Below, in pieces: positions 23,955 through 33,115 of a stretch of DNA of 64,000 bases. The notes beneath the pieces were generated by a model. The model searched no databases. It saw nothing but the letters and a program-made list of their open reading frames with translations, and was not told the DNA's origin. Origin of the DNA: DSSB01 sp046346845 (GTDB lineage: Bacteria > UBA10199 > DSSB01); NCBI GenBank assembly GCA_046346845.1, contig JAXMHH010000008.1, positions 1 through 64,000 on the forward strand. The letters run 5' to 3'. Within the stretch, counting starts at the first letter, position 1, and each line of letters begins with the position of its first letter. Both the position numbers and the translations under genes were made by a program.

Positions 23955-26399
23955 GTGACACCCCCTCTCGGGACCGCTAGCGCCTGGTCCCGCCTCTCTC
24001 GACTTCCCCTCCAAGACAGCGCCTCCCGAGAATTGGCCGACCTGGCCAAGGAGGCCGATCCCACCCTGAGGGACGAAGGCCTGCTCAACCTCGCCACCCG
24101 CGAGGAGCGGGCTGGAAACCTCGGCGCCGCCCTGGAACTTTATTCCGCCGTCTCGACCCCCGCCCTCCTAGGCCGGGCACAGCGCCGGATTGAGGCCCTG
24201 CTGGGGCGCGGCTCGCTCGCCGAGCGTTCCGAAATATTTTTTCGCAATCTCGCCCGCGAGGCCTCGAACCCCGCCGCCTTGATCTCCATGGGCGTGGCCT
24301 CGACGGTCTTTCGTATGACCAGGCTCACGGCCCTGGCGGGGCTCTCCTGCCATGCCACCGGAAATCTCTTCACCCGCGGCCTCGGCGCCCGACTGGTCGC
24401 GGGCCTGGCGGGGTTCGCCTTGGAGGCCCCCGCCTTCACGCTTAGCTCCCGGGCGCTGCGCGGGGCCCCGGAGGCCGGCGCGGCGGAGCCAAGTCTCGGA
24501 GCGGAGCTCGCCTCTTCCTACCTCTTGCTCGGCGCCCTCAAGCTGGGCGGGGCCCTCGGCACGGGGATGGCCCGCCGTCTCGGAGCCCATCAACCCTTCG
24601 CCTCGGGACTGCTTCGGCAAGGCGCCCTCTTGGGCGGCATCGCCCTGGGCCGCCGCCTGGAAGGCCTCGCCGAGCTGAGGCCCATCCGCGAGGGCGAATC
24701 CCTCCTCGTCGATTCGCTCGCGACCCTGTTGCATCTCCACGTCGCGGGCCGTTTGGCCCAAAGCGCCTTCGGTCCCCGCTTCTCCGCCTGGGAACGAGGC
24801 CTCGAGGCCAGGGGCGAGCTCTTGCTGCACCGACCTCCGCCCGGTGGAATCGCTTCCGCAGGATTACTGGAGCCGGCCTGGGCCTCCTCCAGGGGTCGGG
24901 CCGGTGACCCCAAGGCCCCCTTCCTCATGGCGATGAGCTCGGACGATTCCAACCCGCCTTCCAGCGATGCGCCCACCCTTCGCCCCACCTTGAGATTGCC
25001 CGCGGTAGAGGCGGAGCTGAGGGCCACCGATCTCTACATGATCCTGCTGAACCTGCCCCGCGCGCTTCGCATGCCGGAGCCAAGGCTCTCCTACGACGGC
25101 GACTCATGGGTGGAGGCTCGCGACGCCGCGGCCATCGCCGGTCGCCTGCGCGCCGCGATCCCCTTGCCCCGCGAGGCCACGGTAGAACTCCGTCTGCTTC
25201 GACAAGGCCAACGGGTGCTGTTTTTTTGGGAGGGGGATCGGGTCCAGTATCGCATTATCCCGGAGGCCGGCTCCGCGCAGTCCCCCACCAAGCCCGCAAC
25301 TGTAAACTCGGCCGACACCCTGCCCTCGCTCAAGGCGGCCCAACCGGCGCCGCCCCCGGCCCCCGAGGGGGGCTACCGCATCCATTTCGGCAAGGGAGCC
25401 ACCCCCGAGCCGACGGATTCCAACCGGATCACGGCCTCCGACGCCGCCCCTCCCCTGAGTTACCGCGACTGGAAGAGCTACGAACAAGAGATGGACCGAC
25501 GGATCGAGGCCTTCTACCGCGAGATGGTCGCGGAGGCGCCCTCCGTAAAGTCCCTCGAGGAGGCCTGCGCCCTGCGCGGCCGCCGCCTGGCCCGCATCGC
25601 GAACGTCGCCTTCAAGGCCGAAACCAGCGAGGACACCAGGCCGACCTTCCATCCCATCGAGGTTGCGGTCCGGATCCAACAGCTGCTGCAGCACGCCTAC
25701 GGGCATTTCGATTTCGGAACCCTGCAGTCCTTCCGGGAACGCATCACCACGCTTGGGGAAGAGACCCTGGAATCCTCGATCGAGCTGCGCAATTTCGCCC
25801 TGCGCCGCAAGGGCCGTCCCTTGCTGTTGCGAGCCGGGGAGATGCCCTTGGACCTGCCCGGCGCCTATCTGATCCCGCGTGAGGCGGGATGGCGAGACGG
25901 CTTTTTGGCGGAATGGATCAAGGCAGCGCCCCACGAGGAACTGCCGAGGCGAGTCCCGGAATTACTGCAAGACCCCGCCGCGCTCGCTCGATTGTCGGCG
26001 CCCATGATCCGCCGCAGGCTGAACGGCTTCGTCTCCCAAACCTTGCTCCTGCAAGGCATGCTGCCGAAGGAAAAATTGAGCGACCTGCTGAACCCGGAAA
26101 GAACCTACCGCTCGGATTCCGCCGCCGAATTGCACGCCCAGGCCCTGGGGCTATTGCGCGAAGCGCCCGAGCTCGCCCGCCTGCTGGTGGGCGGCCGCGG
26201 GGCCTTCCACCGCGAATACCTCCGCACCCTGTTCTTCAGCGGGGCCGAGCCGGTGGCGGAGCCCTATCAGGAATTTCTCAAGGTATGGCAGGAGCTGCCC
26301 GCCGCGCAGCGCGACCTGGGGGAAGGCCGGCTGTTCCTCCCCAGCCTCAGCCAAGTGCGGGACTTCTCCCGGGCTTCCTCGCGGCCGGCCCCGCGCTGA
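23955..26399 (+). CDS. Large lineage-specific protein with module shared with the MMT-like protein
   Basis: An 814-residue protein from a GTG start, with AGGAG 9 nt upstream. Residues about 25-330 contain a TPR-like helix pair (EERAGNLGAALELYS), the strings LGRGS and FALEAPAF, several hydrophobic helices (about 105-155, 185-230) and the end string LMAM. The same order recurs in the giant protein at 40640-45415. Residues about 350-430 form a small alpha/beta segment (ATVELRLLRQGQRVLFFWEGD). The rest is charged and helical with no known domain. There is no signal peptide. Function is unknown. Confidence 0.85.
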   Translation: MTPPLGTASAWSRLSRLPLQDSASRELADLAKEADPTLRDEGLLNLATREERAGNLGAALELYSAVSTPALLGRAQRRIEALLGRGSLAERSEIFFRNLAREASNPAALISMGVASTVFRMTRLTALAGLSCHATGNLFTRGLGARLVAGLAGFALEAPAFTLSSRALRGAPEAGAAEPSLGAELASSYLLLGALKLGGALGTGMARRLGAHQPFASGLLRQGALLGGIALGRRLEGLAELRPIREGESLLVDSLATLLHLHVAGRLAQSAFGPRFSAWERGLEARGELLLHRPPPGGIASAGLLEPAWASSRGRAGDPKAPFLMAMSSDDSNPPSSDAPTLRPTLRLPAVEAELRATDLYMILLNLPRALRMPEPRLSYDGDSWVEARDAAAIAGRLRAAIPLPREATVELRLLRQGQRVLFFWEGDRVQYRIIPEAGSAQSPTKPATVNSADTLPSLKAAQPAPPPAPEGGYRIHFGKGATPEPTDSNRITASDAAPPLSYRDWKSYEQEMDRRIEAFYREMVAEAPSVKSLEEACALRGRRLARIANVAFKAETSEDTRPTFHPIEVAVRIQQLLQHAYGHFDFGTLQSFRERITTLGEETLESSIELRNFALRRKGRPLLLRAGEMPLDLPGAYLIPREAGWRDGFLAEWIKAAPHEELPRRVPELLQDPAALARLSAPMIRRRLNGFVSQTLLLQGMLPKEKLSDLLNPERTYRSDSAAELHAQALGLLREAPELARLLVGGRGAFHREYLRTLFFSGAEPVAEPYQEFLKVWQELPAAQRDLGEGRLFLPSLSQVRDFSRASSRPAPR

Positions 26400-26892
26400 G
26401 CCCCTCGCCCAGCAATTGGCGGAGCAGGCTCGACTCCCTCTGATAAAAGCCCTCGGTGTGGAAGGAATCCCCCAGCTTGAGCAGGGTGTAGTCGAGGTGG
26501 TGCATCACCTCGTGCAGGATGGTGCGCAGGAAGGTCTTGAAGGCCACCACTTGGATGCGCTTGGCGGTGCGCATCCAGACGGTGATGGTCGGCGGACCCG
26601 TGCGGCGCTGCTCGTAGAGGCCGTGCAGTTCCCCCCAGGAATGGGAAGGACGTCGCTCCAAGACCTTTACCTTCGCCGGCGGCACCCCGAACACCCGGCA
26701 AAAGGCCGAGACCAAGACCTGGGCCCCCTCCTGGGTCCGCGCCTGATTCCCCAGCGCCAGGGCCTTTTCGAGATAAGCCAAGATCTTCGCAAAGCGCTCG
26801 GGTTGGGGGATCTCCAGGGAGTGGATGGCGTCGCTGCGCCGGTAGATCTTTTTCTGCGCGGGATTGAGTCGACGATAGTAAGCGAAGGCCAT
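26347..26892 (-). CDS. HExxH putative metalloprotease-like protein
   Basis: A 181-residue protein with a zincin motif HEVMHH (His127, Glu128, His131) in the helix RTILHEVMHHLDYTLLKLGDSFHTEGFYQRE. A downstream His/Glu could be the third ligand. Upstream lies ITVWMRTAKRIQVVAFKTF. The pattern resembles SprT-like or small M-clan metallopeptidases without matching a family I can name. It overlaps the convergent 814-residue gene by 53 bp. It is probably cytoplasmic, as no signal peptide is seen. Confidence 0.72.
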   Translation of the reverse strand: MAFAYYRRLNPAQKKIYRRSDAIHSLEIPQPERFAKILAYLEKALALGNQARTQEGAQVLVSAFCRVFGVPPAKVKVLERRPSHSWGELHGLYEQRRTGPPTITVWMRTAKRIQVVAFKTFLRTILHEVMHHLDYTLLKLGDSFHTEGFYQRESSLLRQLLGEGLSAGPAARKPGRSPALG

Positions 26893-26931
26893 GGTTGAAG
26901 CCGCCTAAAACCCTTGCTTGCCCTCCGACCG

Positions 26932-27636
26932 CTAGGCCCTTCCCCTGAGGATGGAGGTCACCAAGGCTCGGGGATCCGGCGAGGCCAGGATCGGCCGCCC
27001 CATCACGATGGCGTCCGCGCCCAGGCGAAAGGCCTCTTCCGGGGTCTTGACCCGCTTCTGGTCGCCTCGGTCCGCCCCGGCCGGACGCACGCCGGGCGTG
27101 ACGATCTTGAAGCGACGAGGCAGTTGGGCGCGCAACAGCTCGATTTCCTGGGGTGAGCAGATGACGCCGTCCATCCCCGCGCCCGCGGCCAATTGAGCGA
27201 GGCGCAGGACTTGCCGCGCCGGCGGGGTCTTAAGCCCCAATTCGGCCAGCGAGTCCATCGAGGTCAAGACCGTCACCCCCATCAGGAAAGGCGCAGGGAG
27301 CTTTCTTTTTTTCGACTCTTCTCGAGTGGCCCGCACCGCCGCGGCCATCATCTCGGAACCGCCGCTGGCGTGCAGCGTGAGCATGTCGACCCGGTGGACC
27401 ACCGCCTCCCGGCAGGCTTCGGCGGCGGTGTTGGGAATGTCGTGGAATTTGAGGTCGAGAAAGACGCGCTTTCGCTTGCGGCGCAACAATTTCAGGACCT
27501 CGGGGCCGTAGTGGGTGAAGAGCTTGAGTCCGACCTTGTAGAAATCGACGGCGGGTCCCAATTTTTGCAAAATCTTCTCGACGTCCCGAAGGGTCTCAAC
27601 ATCGAGGGCGACGATAAGGGGAGAAAGCTTTGGCAT
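26932..27636 (-). CDS. pyrF: Orotidine 5'-phosphate decarboxylase
   Basis: The last step of UMP synthesis, OMP to UMP. The 234-residue TIM barrel has the substrate-binding IVALDVE at the N-terminus and the catalytic DxKxxD site in FLDLKFHDIPNTA. The C-terminal phosphate-binding signature is TPGVRPAG...GADAIVMGRPI. It lies 3 bp after proS and is probably translated from the same mRNA. Confidence 0.96.
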   Translation of the reverse strand: MPKLSPLIVALDVETLRDVEKILQKLGPAVDFYKVGLKLFTHYGPEVLKLLRRKRKRVFLDLKFHDIPNTAAEACREAVVHRVDMLTLHASGGSEMMAAAVRATREESKKRKLPAPFLMGVTVLTSMDSLAELGLKTPPARQVLRLAQLAAGAGMDGVICSPQEIELLRAQLPRRFKIVTPGVRPAGADRGDQKRVKTPEEAFRLGADAIVMGRPILASPDPRALVTSILRGRA

Positions 27637-27639
27637 GGC

Positions 27640-29358
27640 TCACCGAACCGCCGCTTGGTTTTGATGGATGTCTTTGAGCCGCTGCAGCAGGTCGCCCAAG
27701 GCAAGTTTCTGCACCTCGCCGGTCTTGCGCGATTTGACCTCGATCAGGCCTTCCTTGAGTCCCTTGGCGCCGACCACCACGCGGAACGGGATTCCGAGCA
27801 GGTCGCTGTCCTTGAACTTGACCCCGGGGCTCTCGTCGCGCTCATCCCAGAGGACCTCGAGGCCCGCCGCCTGCATCTTCGCGTAAATATCGCGGCTCGC
27901 CTCCTGCACCGCGGCGTCGCCGACGTTCAGGGTGACCAAATGAAAATGAAAGGGCGCGATGGGATAGGGCCAGACGATGCCGTTGTCGTCGTGGTTTTGC
28001 TCGATGGCCGCGGCCGCCGTGCGGCTGACGCCGATCCCGTAGCAGCCCATCGTCATGACCCGCTCCTGGCCCGACTCGTCGAGGAACTTCGCGTTCATCG
28101 ACCGCGAGTATTTGTCGCCCAAGAAAAAGACCTGGCCCACCTCAATGCCGCGATGCTCTTCGTAGCGCCCCTCGCACTTGGGGCAGCGGTCTCCGGCGAC
28201 GGCCCGCCGCAAGTCGAAGAAGCCCTTCACCTCGAAATCGCCCAGATTGACGCCGCTCAGGTGAAAATCCCGCTCATTGGCACCGACCACGAAGTCCTTC
28301 ATCTCCGCCACGGCGAAGTCGGCATAGAGCGGCGCCTTCAATCCCACCGGGCCGGTGAAACCGACCGCGCTGCCCAAGACGCCTTCGATCGTCGCCGCCG
28401 TGGCCATTTCCAACTTGCGGACGCCGGCCACCAACTCGAGCTTGGGAGGGATCAGTTCGTGGTCGCCGCGCACCAAGGCCGCGATCGGCCCCTGCTCGGT
28501 CTCGAAAATCAAAATCTTGGCCAGGTCTTGGGGGCGAACCCCGAGGCAGGCGCTCACCTCCTCGATGCTGGTTTTGCCCGGAGTGGCGACCTTTTGGAAT
28601 TTTCCCGAGGCGGCTTTGGCCTGGTCCGAGTCGGCCAGCGGGCGCAGCGCCGCCTTTTCGACATTGGCGGCGTAGTCGCATTGCGTACAGGTTAGGACAG
28701 GGTCTTCGCCGCTCTTCGCCAAGACCTGGAATTCGTGGCTGAGGCTGCCCCCGATCGCGCCGGTCATGGCCTCGACCGGACGGAAGACCAGGCCGCAACG
28801 CGAGAAGATCCGTTTGTAGGCCTCATACATCAGCCAGTAGGTCCGCTTGGCGTCCTCCTCGTCGGCGTGGAAGGAATAGCCGTCTTTCATCAAGAATTCC
28901 CGCCCGCGCATCAGGCCGAAGCGCGGCCGGATCTCGTCCCGGAATTTGGTCTGGATCTGGAAGAGGTTGATCGGCAGCTGCCGGTAGGAATTGACGTTCT
29001 GGCGGATCAGGTCGGTGATCGCCTCCTCATGGGTGGGCCCGATGCAGAAGTCGCGGTCGTGTCGGTCTTTGAAGCGGAGCAATTCTTTGCCGTAGTAATC
29101 CCAGCGTCCGGTCTCTTTCCAAAGCTCGGCGGGCATCACGATGGGCAAGAGCACCTCTTGGGCGCCGTCGCGGACCATCTCTTCGCGGATGATCGTTTCA
29201 ATTTTCTCCAAGACCCGCAGCGCCAAGGGAAGGAAGGAGTAGACCCCGGCGGCGGTCTTGCGGATCATCCCGGCGCGCAGCATCAGCTTGTGGCTGATGA
29301 CTTCGGCGTCGGCGGGTGCCTCGCGCAGAGTCGGGATGAGTAATTGGGATTGCTTCAT
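27640..29358 (-). CDS. proS: Prolyl-tRNA synthetase (bacterial type, with editing domain)
   Basis: A class II aminoacyl-tRNA synthetase charging tRNA-Pro, 572 residues. The catalytic core has GPTHEEAITDLIRQ, motif 2 in TKFRDEIRPRFGLMRGREF, and motif 3 in GCYGIGVSRTAAAAIEQ. The INS editing domain (about residues 225-400) is present between motifs 2 and 3. The C-terminal anticodon-binding domain covers about residues 465-572. Full length, no irregularity. It is followed by pyrF with 3 bp between them and preceded by ispG with 71 bp. Confidence 0.97.
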   Translation of the reverse strand: MKQSQLLIPTLREAPADAEVISHKLMLRAGMIRKTAAGVYSFLPLALRVLEKIETIIREEMVRDGAQEVLLPIVMPAELWKETGRWDYYGKELLRFKDRHDRDFCIGPTHEEAITDLIRQNVNSYRQLPINLFQIQTKFRDEIRPRFGLMRGREFLMKDGYSFHADEEDAKRTYWLMYEAYKRIFSRCGLVFRPVEAMTGAIGGSLSHEFQVLAKSGEDPVLTCTQCDYAANVEKAALRPLADSDQAKAASGKFQKVATPGKTSIEEVSACLGVRPQDLAKILIFETEQGPIAALVRGDHELIPPKLELVAGVRKLEMATAATIEGVLGSAVGFTGPVGLKAPLYADFAVAEMKDFVVGANERDFHLSGVNLGDFEVKGFFDLRRAVAGDRCPKCEGRYEEHRGIEVGQVFFLGDKYSRSMNAKFLDESGQERVMTMGCYGIGVSRTAAAAIEQNHDDNGIVWPYPIAPFHFHLVTLNVGDAAVQEASRDIYAKMQAAGLEVLWDERDESPGVKFKDSDLLGIPFRVVVGAKGLKEGLIEVKSRKTGEVQKLALGDLLQRLKDIHQNQAAVR

Positions 29359-29429
29359 GGTAAAAATTCCATAGGGATTGGGTGTGCCGGTCCGAGAAAA
29401 TCACGCCAAATCGGCGCTTTTCTCGGGCC

Positions 29430-31412
29430 TCAAGCGGCGGGCGGTTCCACCCAGCGGTTGTGTTTCTTGATAAGCTCGATCAGCTTCTCGTCGGCGATCT
29501 CCGAGGGGATGTTCTTCTCGACGCAATCCTTGCCGACATACAGGTGGATGCGCCCCGGTCCGCCGCCGACGTAGCCGAAGTCGGCGTCGGCCATCTCGCC
29601 CGGGCCGTTGACGATGCAACCCATGATCGCGATCTTGACCCCCTTGAGGTGCTGGGTCTTGGCCTTGATGCGCTGGGTGGTCTCCTGCAGGTCGAAGAGC
29701 GTCCGGCCGCAGGAAGGACAGGCGATGAATTCCGCCTTGCTGATGCGCAGGCGGCTCGCCTGCAGGATGTTGAAGGCCAGGCGGGTCGCCTCGGCGGGAG
29801 AGACGTTTTGCACCTCCACCGAATCCCCGATGCCATCCATCAAAAGCGAGCCCAAGGCGGAGGAACCTTCGAGGGTGACGTCTTCGCAGCCCTTGGCGTC
29901 GACCGTCAGGTGAATCGGGTGCTTGACGCCTTCTTTGGCGAGCAGGGCCGCGAGGCGCCGATAATCGTAAATGGGCTGCCGCGAATCGAGGCTGAGCGCC
30001 AGCGAGGCGGAGGCCTTCAAAATCGGCAGACGGTCGACCAAGGCCGCAACCGAGGGAAAGCGCAGCTCGAGGAACTTTTGGTTCTTTTGCGCGAGCCGGG
30101 CCAGCTCTTTCAATTGCTCCGAGGGAAGCTCGGGAGTCACCCGCAATCGCGCCGCATCCCAGACCACCAAGGCCTCGCGGGCGGCCGCGGGATCGTCCAC
30201 GACCAGGCCGAAATGGGAAGCGGGAAACAGCGTCGCGACCCGCTCACGGAGCCCATCCAAATCCTCCGGGGCAAGGGAGGCCGGCGCCTCCAGGAACAGG
30301 AGGTCCATCACGGGCTCCTCGCCCTTGCGGGCCTTGGCCCAACGCTCCAGATCGGCCAGGGAGTCCGGTGCAAGGCCGGCGACCGGGAAGGTCGCGACGA
30401 CTTGATAGGTGTTGCCGTTGCCGACTTTTCGGTCGCCGGCGAGGATGACCTGGCTCTCGCGGCGTTTCCGTTCCATGGGATCCCAGGAGATCTCGATCGA
30501 CTCGGCGGCGAGCGGCTCCGGTCGGCCTAGCCTGGCGTTGAATTTTTTCACCAACTGCCGGGCGACGGGGATCTCGTGGATCGAGTCCTCGGTCAAGCTG
30601 ACGCGCACCGTGTCGCCGATTCCGTCTTCCAAAAGTGAACCGATCCCGATCGCCGACTTGATGCGGCCGTCCTCCCCCTCCCCCGCCTCGGTGACGCCGA
30701 GATGGAAGGGGTAGTCCATGCCGAGCTCGGCCATGCGCTGGGCCAACAGGCGGTAGGCCTCGATCATGATGAAGGGGGAGCTGGCCTTCATCGAGATGAT
30801 CAGGTCGCGGTAATTTTCGGCCTCGCAGAGGCGGACGAATTCCAGGGCCGATTCGACCATGCCGAGCGGGGTATCGCCGTAGCGGTTCATGATGCGGTCG
30901 CTGAGCGAGCCGTGGTTGGTGCCGATGCGCATCGCAACCCCGCGCTCCCGGCACTTGCGCACTAAGGGAATGAATTTTTCGGCCATGCGGGCAAGCTCGG
31001 ACTCGTACTCGGAATCGGTGTACTCCTTGACGGCGAAGAGCTTGCGGTCGGCGTAATTGCCGGGGTTGATGCGCACCTTCTCGACGTAATCGGCGGCGAT
31101 CATTGCGGCCTGGGGCGTGAAGTGGATGTCGGCCACCAAGGGGACCCTGATCCCGTCGGCCCGGAGCCGGTCGCGGATGTTCTTCAAATTTTCGGCGTGG
31201 TGGATGGTGGGGGCGGTAATGCGGACGATCTCGCAGCCCACCTCGACCAAGGCCTTCGTCTCTTTGACCACCGCCTCGGTATCCATGGTGTCGGAGATGG
31301 TCATCGACTGAACGCGGATCGGATGGGTGCCGCCGATCCCGACGTCCCCGACCTTGACCTCGCGGGTCTTGCGTCTCTGGTAGGAGAAGAGCGAAGCGGA
31401 ATATCGGTTCAT
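29430..31412 (-). CDS. ispG: 4-hydroxy-3-methylbut-2-enyl diphosphate synthase, long form
   Basis: IspG (GcpE) converts MEcPP to HMBPP in the MEP isoprenoid pathway using a 4Fe-4S cluster. At 660 residues it is the long form: an N-terminal TIM barrel (RVQSMTISDTMDTEAVVKET), an inserted middle domain (about 300-520), and the C-terminal cluster domain. The cluster cysteines lie in ACPSCGRT (about 563-566) and GCIVNGPGE (about 596). The long form is known from plants, chlamydiae, planctomycetes and some other bacteria. The typical proteobacterial enzyme is near 370 residues. Confidence 0.95.
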   Translation of the reverse strand: MNRYSASLFSYQRRKTREVKVGDVGIGGTHPIRVQSMTISDTMDTEAVVKETKALVEVGCEIVRITAPTIHHAENLKNIRDRLRADGIRVPLVADIHFTPQAAMIAADYVEKVRINPGNYADRKLFAVKEYTDSEYESELARMAEKFIPLVRKCRERGVAMRIGTNHGSLSDRIMNRYGDTPLGMVESALEFVRLCEAENYRDLIISMKASSPFIMIEAYRLLAQRMAELGMDYPFHLGVTEAGEGEDGRIKSAIGIGSLLEDGIGDTVRVSLTEDSIHEIPVARQLVKKFNARLGRPEPLAAESIEISWDPMERKRRESQVILAGDRKVGNGNTYQVVATFPVAGLAPDSLADLERWAKARKGEEPVMDLLFLEAPASLAPEDLDGLRERVATLFPASHFGLVVDDPAAAREALVVWDAARLRVTPELPSEQLKELARLAQKNQKFLELRFPSVAALVDRLPILKASASLALSLDSRQPIYDYRRLAALLAKEGVKHPIHLTVDAKGCEDVTLEGSSALGSLLMDGIGDSVEVQNVSPAEATRLAFNILQASRLRISKAEFIACPSCGRTLFDLQETTQRIKAKTQHLKGVKIAIMGCIVNGPGEMADADFGYVGGGPGRIHLYVGKDCVEKNIPSEIADEKLIELIKKHNRWVEPPAA

Positions 31413-31431
31413 GAGGGGCTTATTTCACGCC

Positions 31432-31467
31432 AAAAAAAAGGGGTCAAGCCCTGAAGCTCGACCCCTT
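31432..31467 (-). terminator. Intrinsic terminator after the 186-residue gene
   Basis: Stem AAGGGGTCAAGC/GCTCGACCCCTT (one wobble) followed by an eight-T run on the minus strand. It lies between the stop at 31504 and the ispG start, so ispG must have its own promoter. Confidence 0.85.
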
Positions 31468-31503
31468 GTACCCCCAAACATCCGATTTTCTTCGTGAAGC
31501 CGC

Positions 31504-32064
31504 TTAGGCCGGCGTCCCGATTTTATTCCCGTCTTTGCCGACCAGGGCGTAGGTCCGATCGCCACGCACCACCCCATCGGGTTTCAGCGAGGCATCGGGA
31601 GTATGCACCTTCGGAGCCGCCTTGGGCTTCGGACCCGCGGCGCGGGAGGGATTGCTGCCCGAGCGCGACACGTCCGGGTTGTAATGAAGCACCGGCGCTT
31701 TGGCGTGGTGTTGGCCAAACTTGGGCGCGTGCGCAGCCATCAAGGTCGTGGCCTTGCCCTGACCGATGGTGCGAATGCCGTGGTCCATCTTGATGCCCTC
31801 ACCCTTGGTGGCCAGGGGCGGGGCGTCGCTCAAACGCAGGCCATAGGGGCCTTCCGTCGAACCGCGCGTCACGCCCTTCAGGCCTTGCGCAGCGACATAA
31901 CCTTTTCCATTGTCGGTAGAAGTCGGCTTCTTGGCGGGTCCAGGTTTCCCAACCGGGGCGGACTTACCATCTTTGCCGACCCAGCCGCCTTGCATACCGG
32001 CTTGAATCAGCCATTGCGGGGCGCCATTGCTAGGAGCAGCTTTATTTGCGGATTTTCCGGACAT
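31504..32064 (-). CDS. Hypothetical basic low-complexity protein, 186 residues
   Basis: Not recognised. It is rich in Gly, Pro, Lys and Ala with little predicted secondary structure. It starts MSGKSANKAAPSNGAPQWLI and has lysine/proline tracts (GKPGPAKKPTS, AGPKPKAAPKVHTP). Short repeats such as VGKDGK near the N-terminus and VGKDGN near the C-terminus are visible. There is no signal peptide. An intrinsic terminator follows, supporting a real gene. A nucleic-acid-binding or secreted effector-like role would be speculation. Confidence 0.65.
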   Translation of the reverse strand: MSGKSANKAAPSNGAPQWLIQAGMQGGWVGKDGKSAPVGKPGPAKKPTSTDNGKGYVAAQGLKGVTRGSTEGPYGLRLSDAPPLATKGEGIKMDHGIRTIGQGKATTLMAAHAPKFGQHHAKAPVLHYNPDVSRSGSNPSRAAGPKPKAAPKVHTPDASLKPDGVVRGDRTYALVGKDGNKIGTPA

Positions 32065-32367
32065 TGTGTCTTTCCCTTTCTACACAATAACCCCGTTAAC
32101 ACTTTGTCCTGGAGTCAGACGCCGTGCACCCTTCGGAAAGACAAAATAGCAATGGCCATGCCAAAGACTGAAAAGGGAACCCTACTCCCTCGCGCATTGC
32201 TAAATATCACATGTGATTTTAATTAGTTACGCTGCCGATTGGACCGTACAAAAAGCTAGACAGATTGACGCGATGCAGCCTTCGAACTGTCAATAATTGG
32301 GGGATACCCCCCTCAAAACAAGGGCCGTCGAGGCGCAAACCCCTCAAAAATACTGATTTTGCGGGAA
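32065..32367. other. 303-bp intergenic region with palindrome
   Basis: No gene was recognised. The interval is less GC-rich than its surroundings and contains the perfect 12-bp palindrome ATCACATGTGAT (32206-32217) in an AT-rich context, a possible operator. TTGACA on the minus strand (32293-32288) has no convincing -10 partner. Confidence 0.55.
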
Positions 32368-32874
32368 TTAGGCGGCGACAGCCAGATTCAATTGGTTCAT
32401 CTCGGCGCTGCGGCGGATGGTGTGGCGGATCACCCGCCATTCCTGAGCGCCTTCGATCGCGCGGAACTTACGGCGGGTCTCCATGCCGAGGCGGCGGGCC
32501 AGGGCGCCCAGCTTGCGGAGGGATTCGAGGGCCGTCTCGAACTGGCCCTGGGCCTGGCGGCAGAGGTTCTGGCGCTGGGCCAGCTCCATCGTCTGACTGC
32601 GGGCCAGGATCGCCGAGCGGCGGGCCTGAAGGAGCAGGTCCTTCAGGAGGGCCAGCTCGGCGTCGAAGGCGGCCTGTTGGCCGGCATTTTCAATGGTGGT
32701 GGCGGCGCTGACGGTCTCCAGGGTGGCCAAAGGCAGGGTGGGCAGGGTCTCGGGGTTGACGGCCTTGGCGGTGCCCTGGTTCCAAAGCTTGGCAACGGGC
32801 TGGATGTGGGAGAATTTCGCTTGGCTGGGGTTGGAATTTTTCGGGTTGCTGGAAAGTTGCGTGCCCATGGGCAT
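32368..32874 (-). CDS. Hypothetical helical protein, 168 residues
   Basis: Not recognised. After a disordered N-terminus (about 1-50) the product is a continuous helical, probably coiled-coil region (about 60-160: AFDAELALLKDLLLQARRSA and following). No Cys pairs, signal peptide or membrane segment apart from one isolated Cys. GAAAGAGGTATGCCC precedes the ATG. It lies in a cluster of lineage-specific genes (31504-34258). Confidence 0.65.
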   Translation of the reverse strand: MPMGTQLSSNPKNSNPSQAKFSHIQPVAKLWNQGTAKAVNPETLPTLPLATLETVSAATTIENAGQQAAFDAELALLKDLLLQARRSAILARSQTMELAQRQNLCRQAQGQFETALESLRKLGALARRLGMETRRKFRAIEGAQEWRVIRHTIRRSAEMNQLNLAVAA

Positions 32875-33115
32875 ACCTCTTTCATCAGCATGCCCCCGGC
32901 ATACGCTGTGACGTGTGCAAGTTTAATTAAAAGCAAAGCCGGTGCCATTCCCGACCCATTCCCACTCAGAATCGGATCAACGCCATAACCTATTGAAAAT
33001 ATTATTTTTTATTAAATATTCGAAATCGACTTGAGACTGGAGAGAGGAAGACGGAGCAAAAAATTCAGGGGATCCAGGCCTCACTCGGGGCCCTGGGCCT
33101 GGATTTGCCGAGGGA

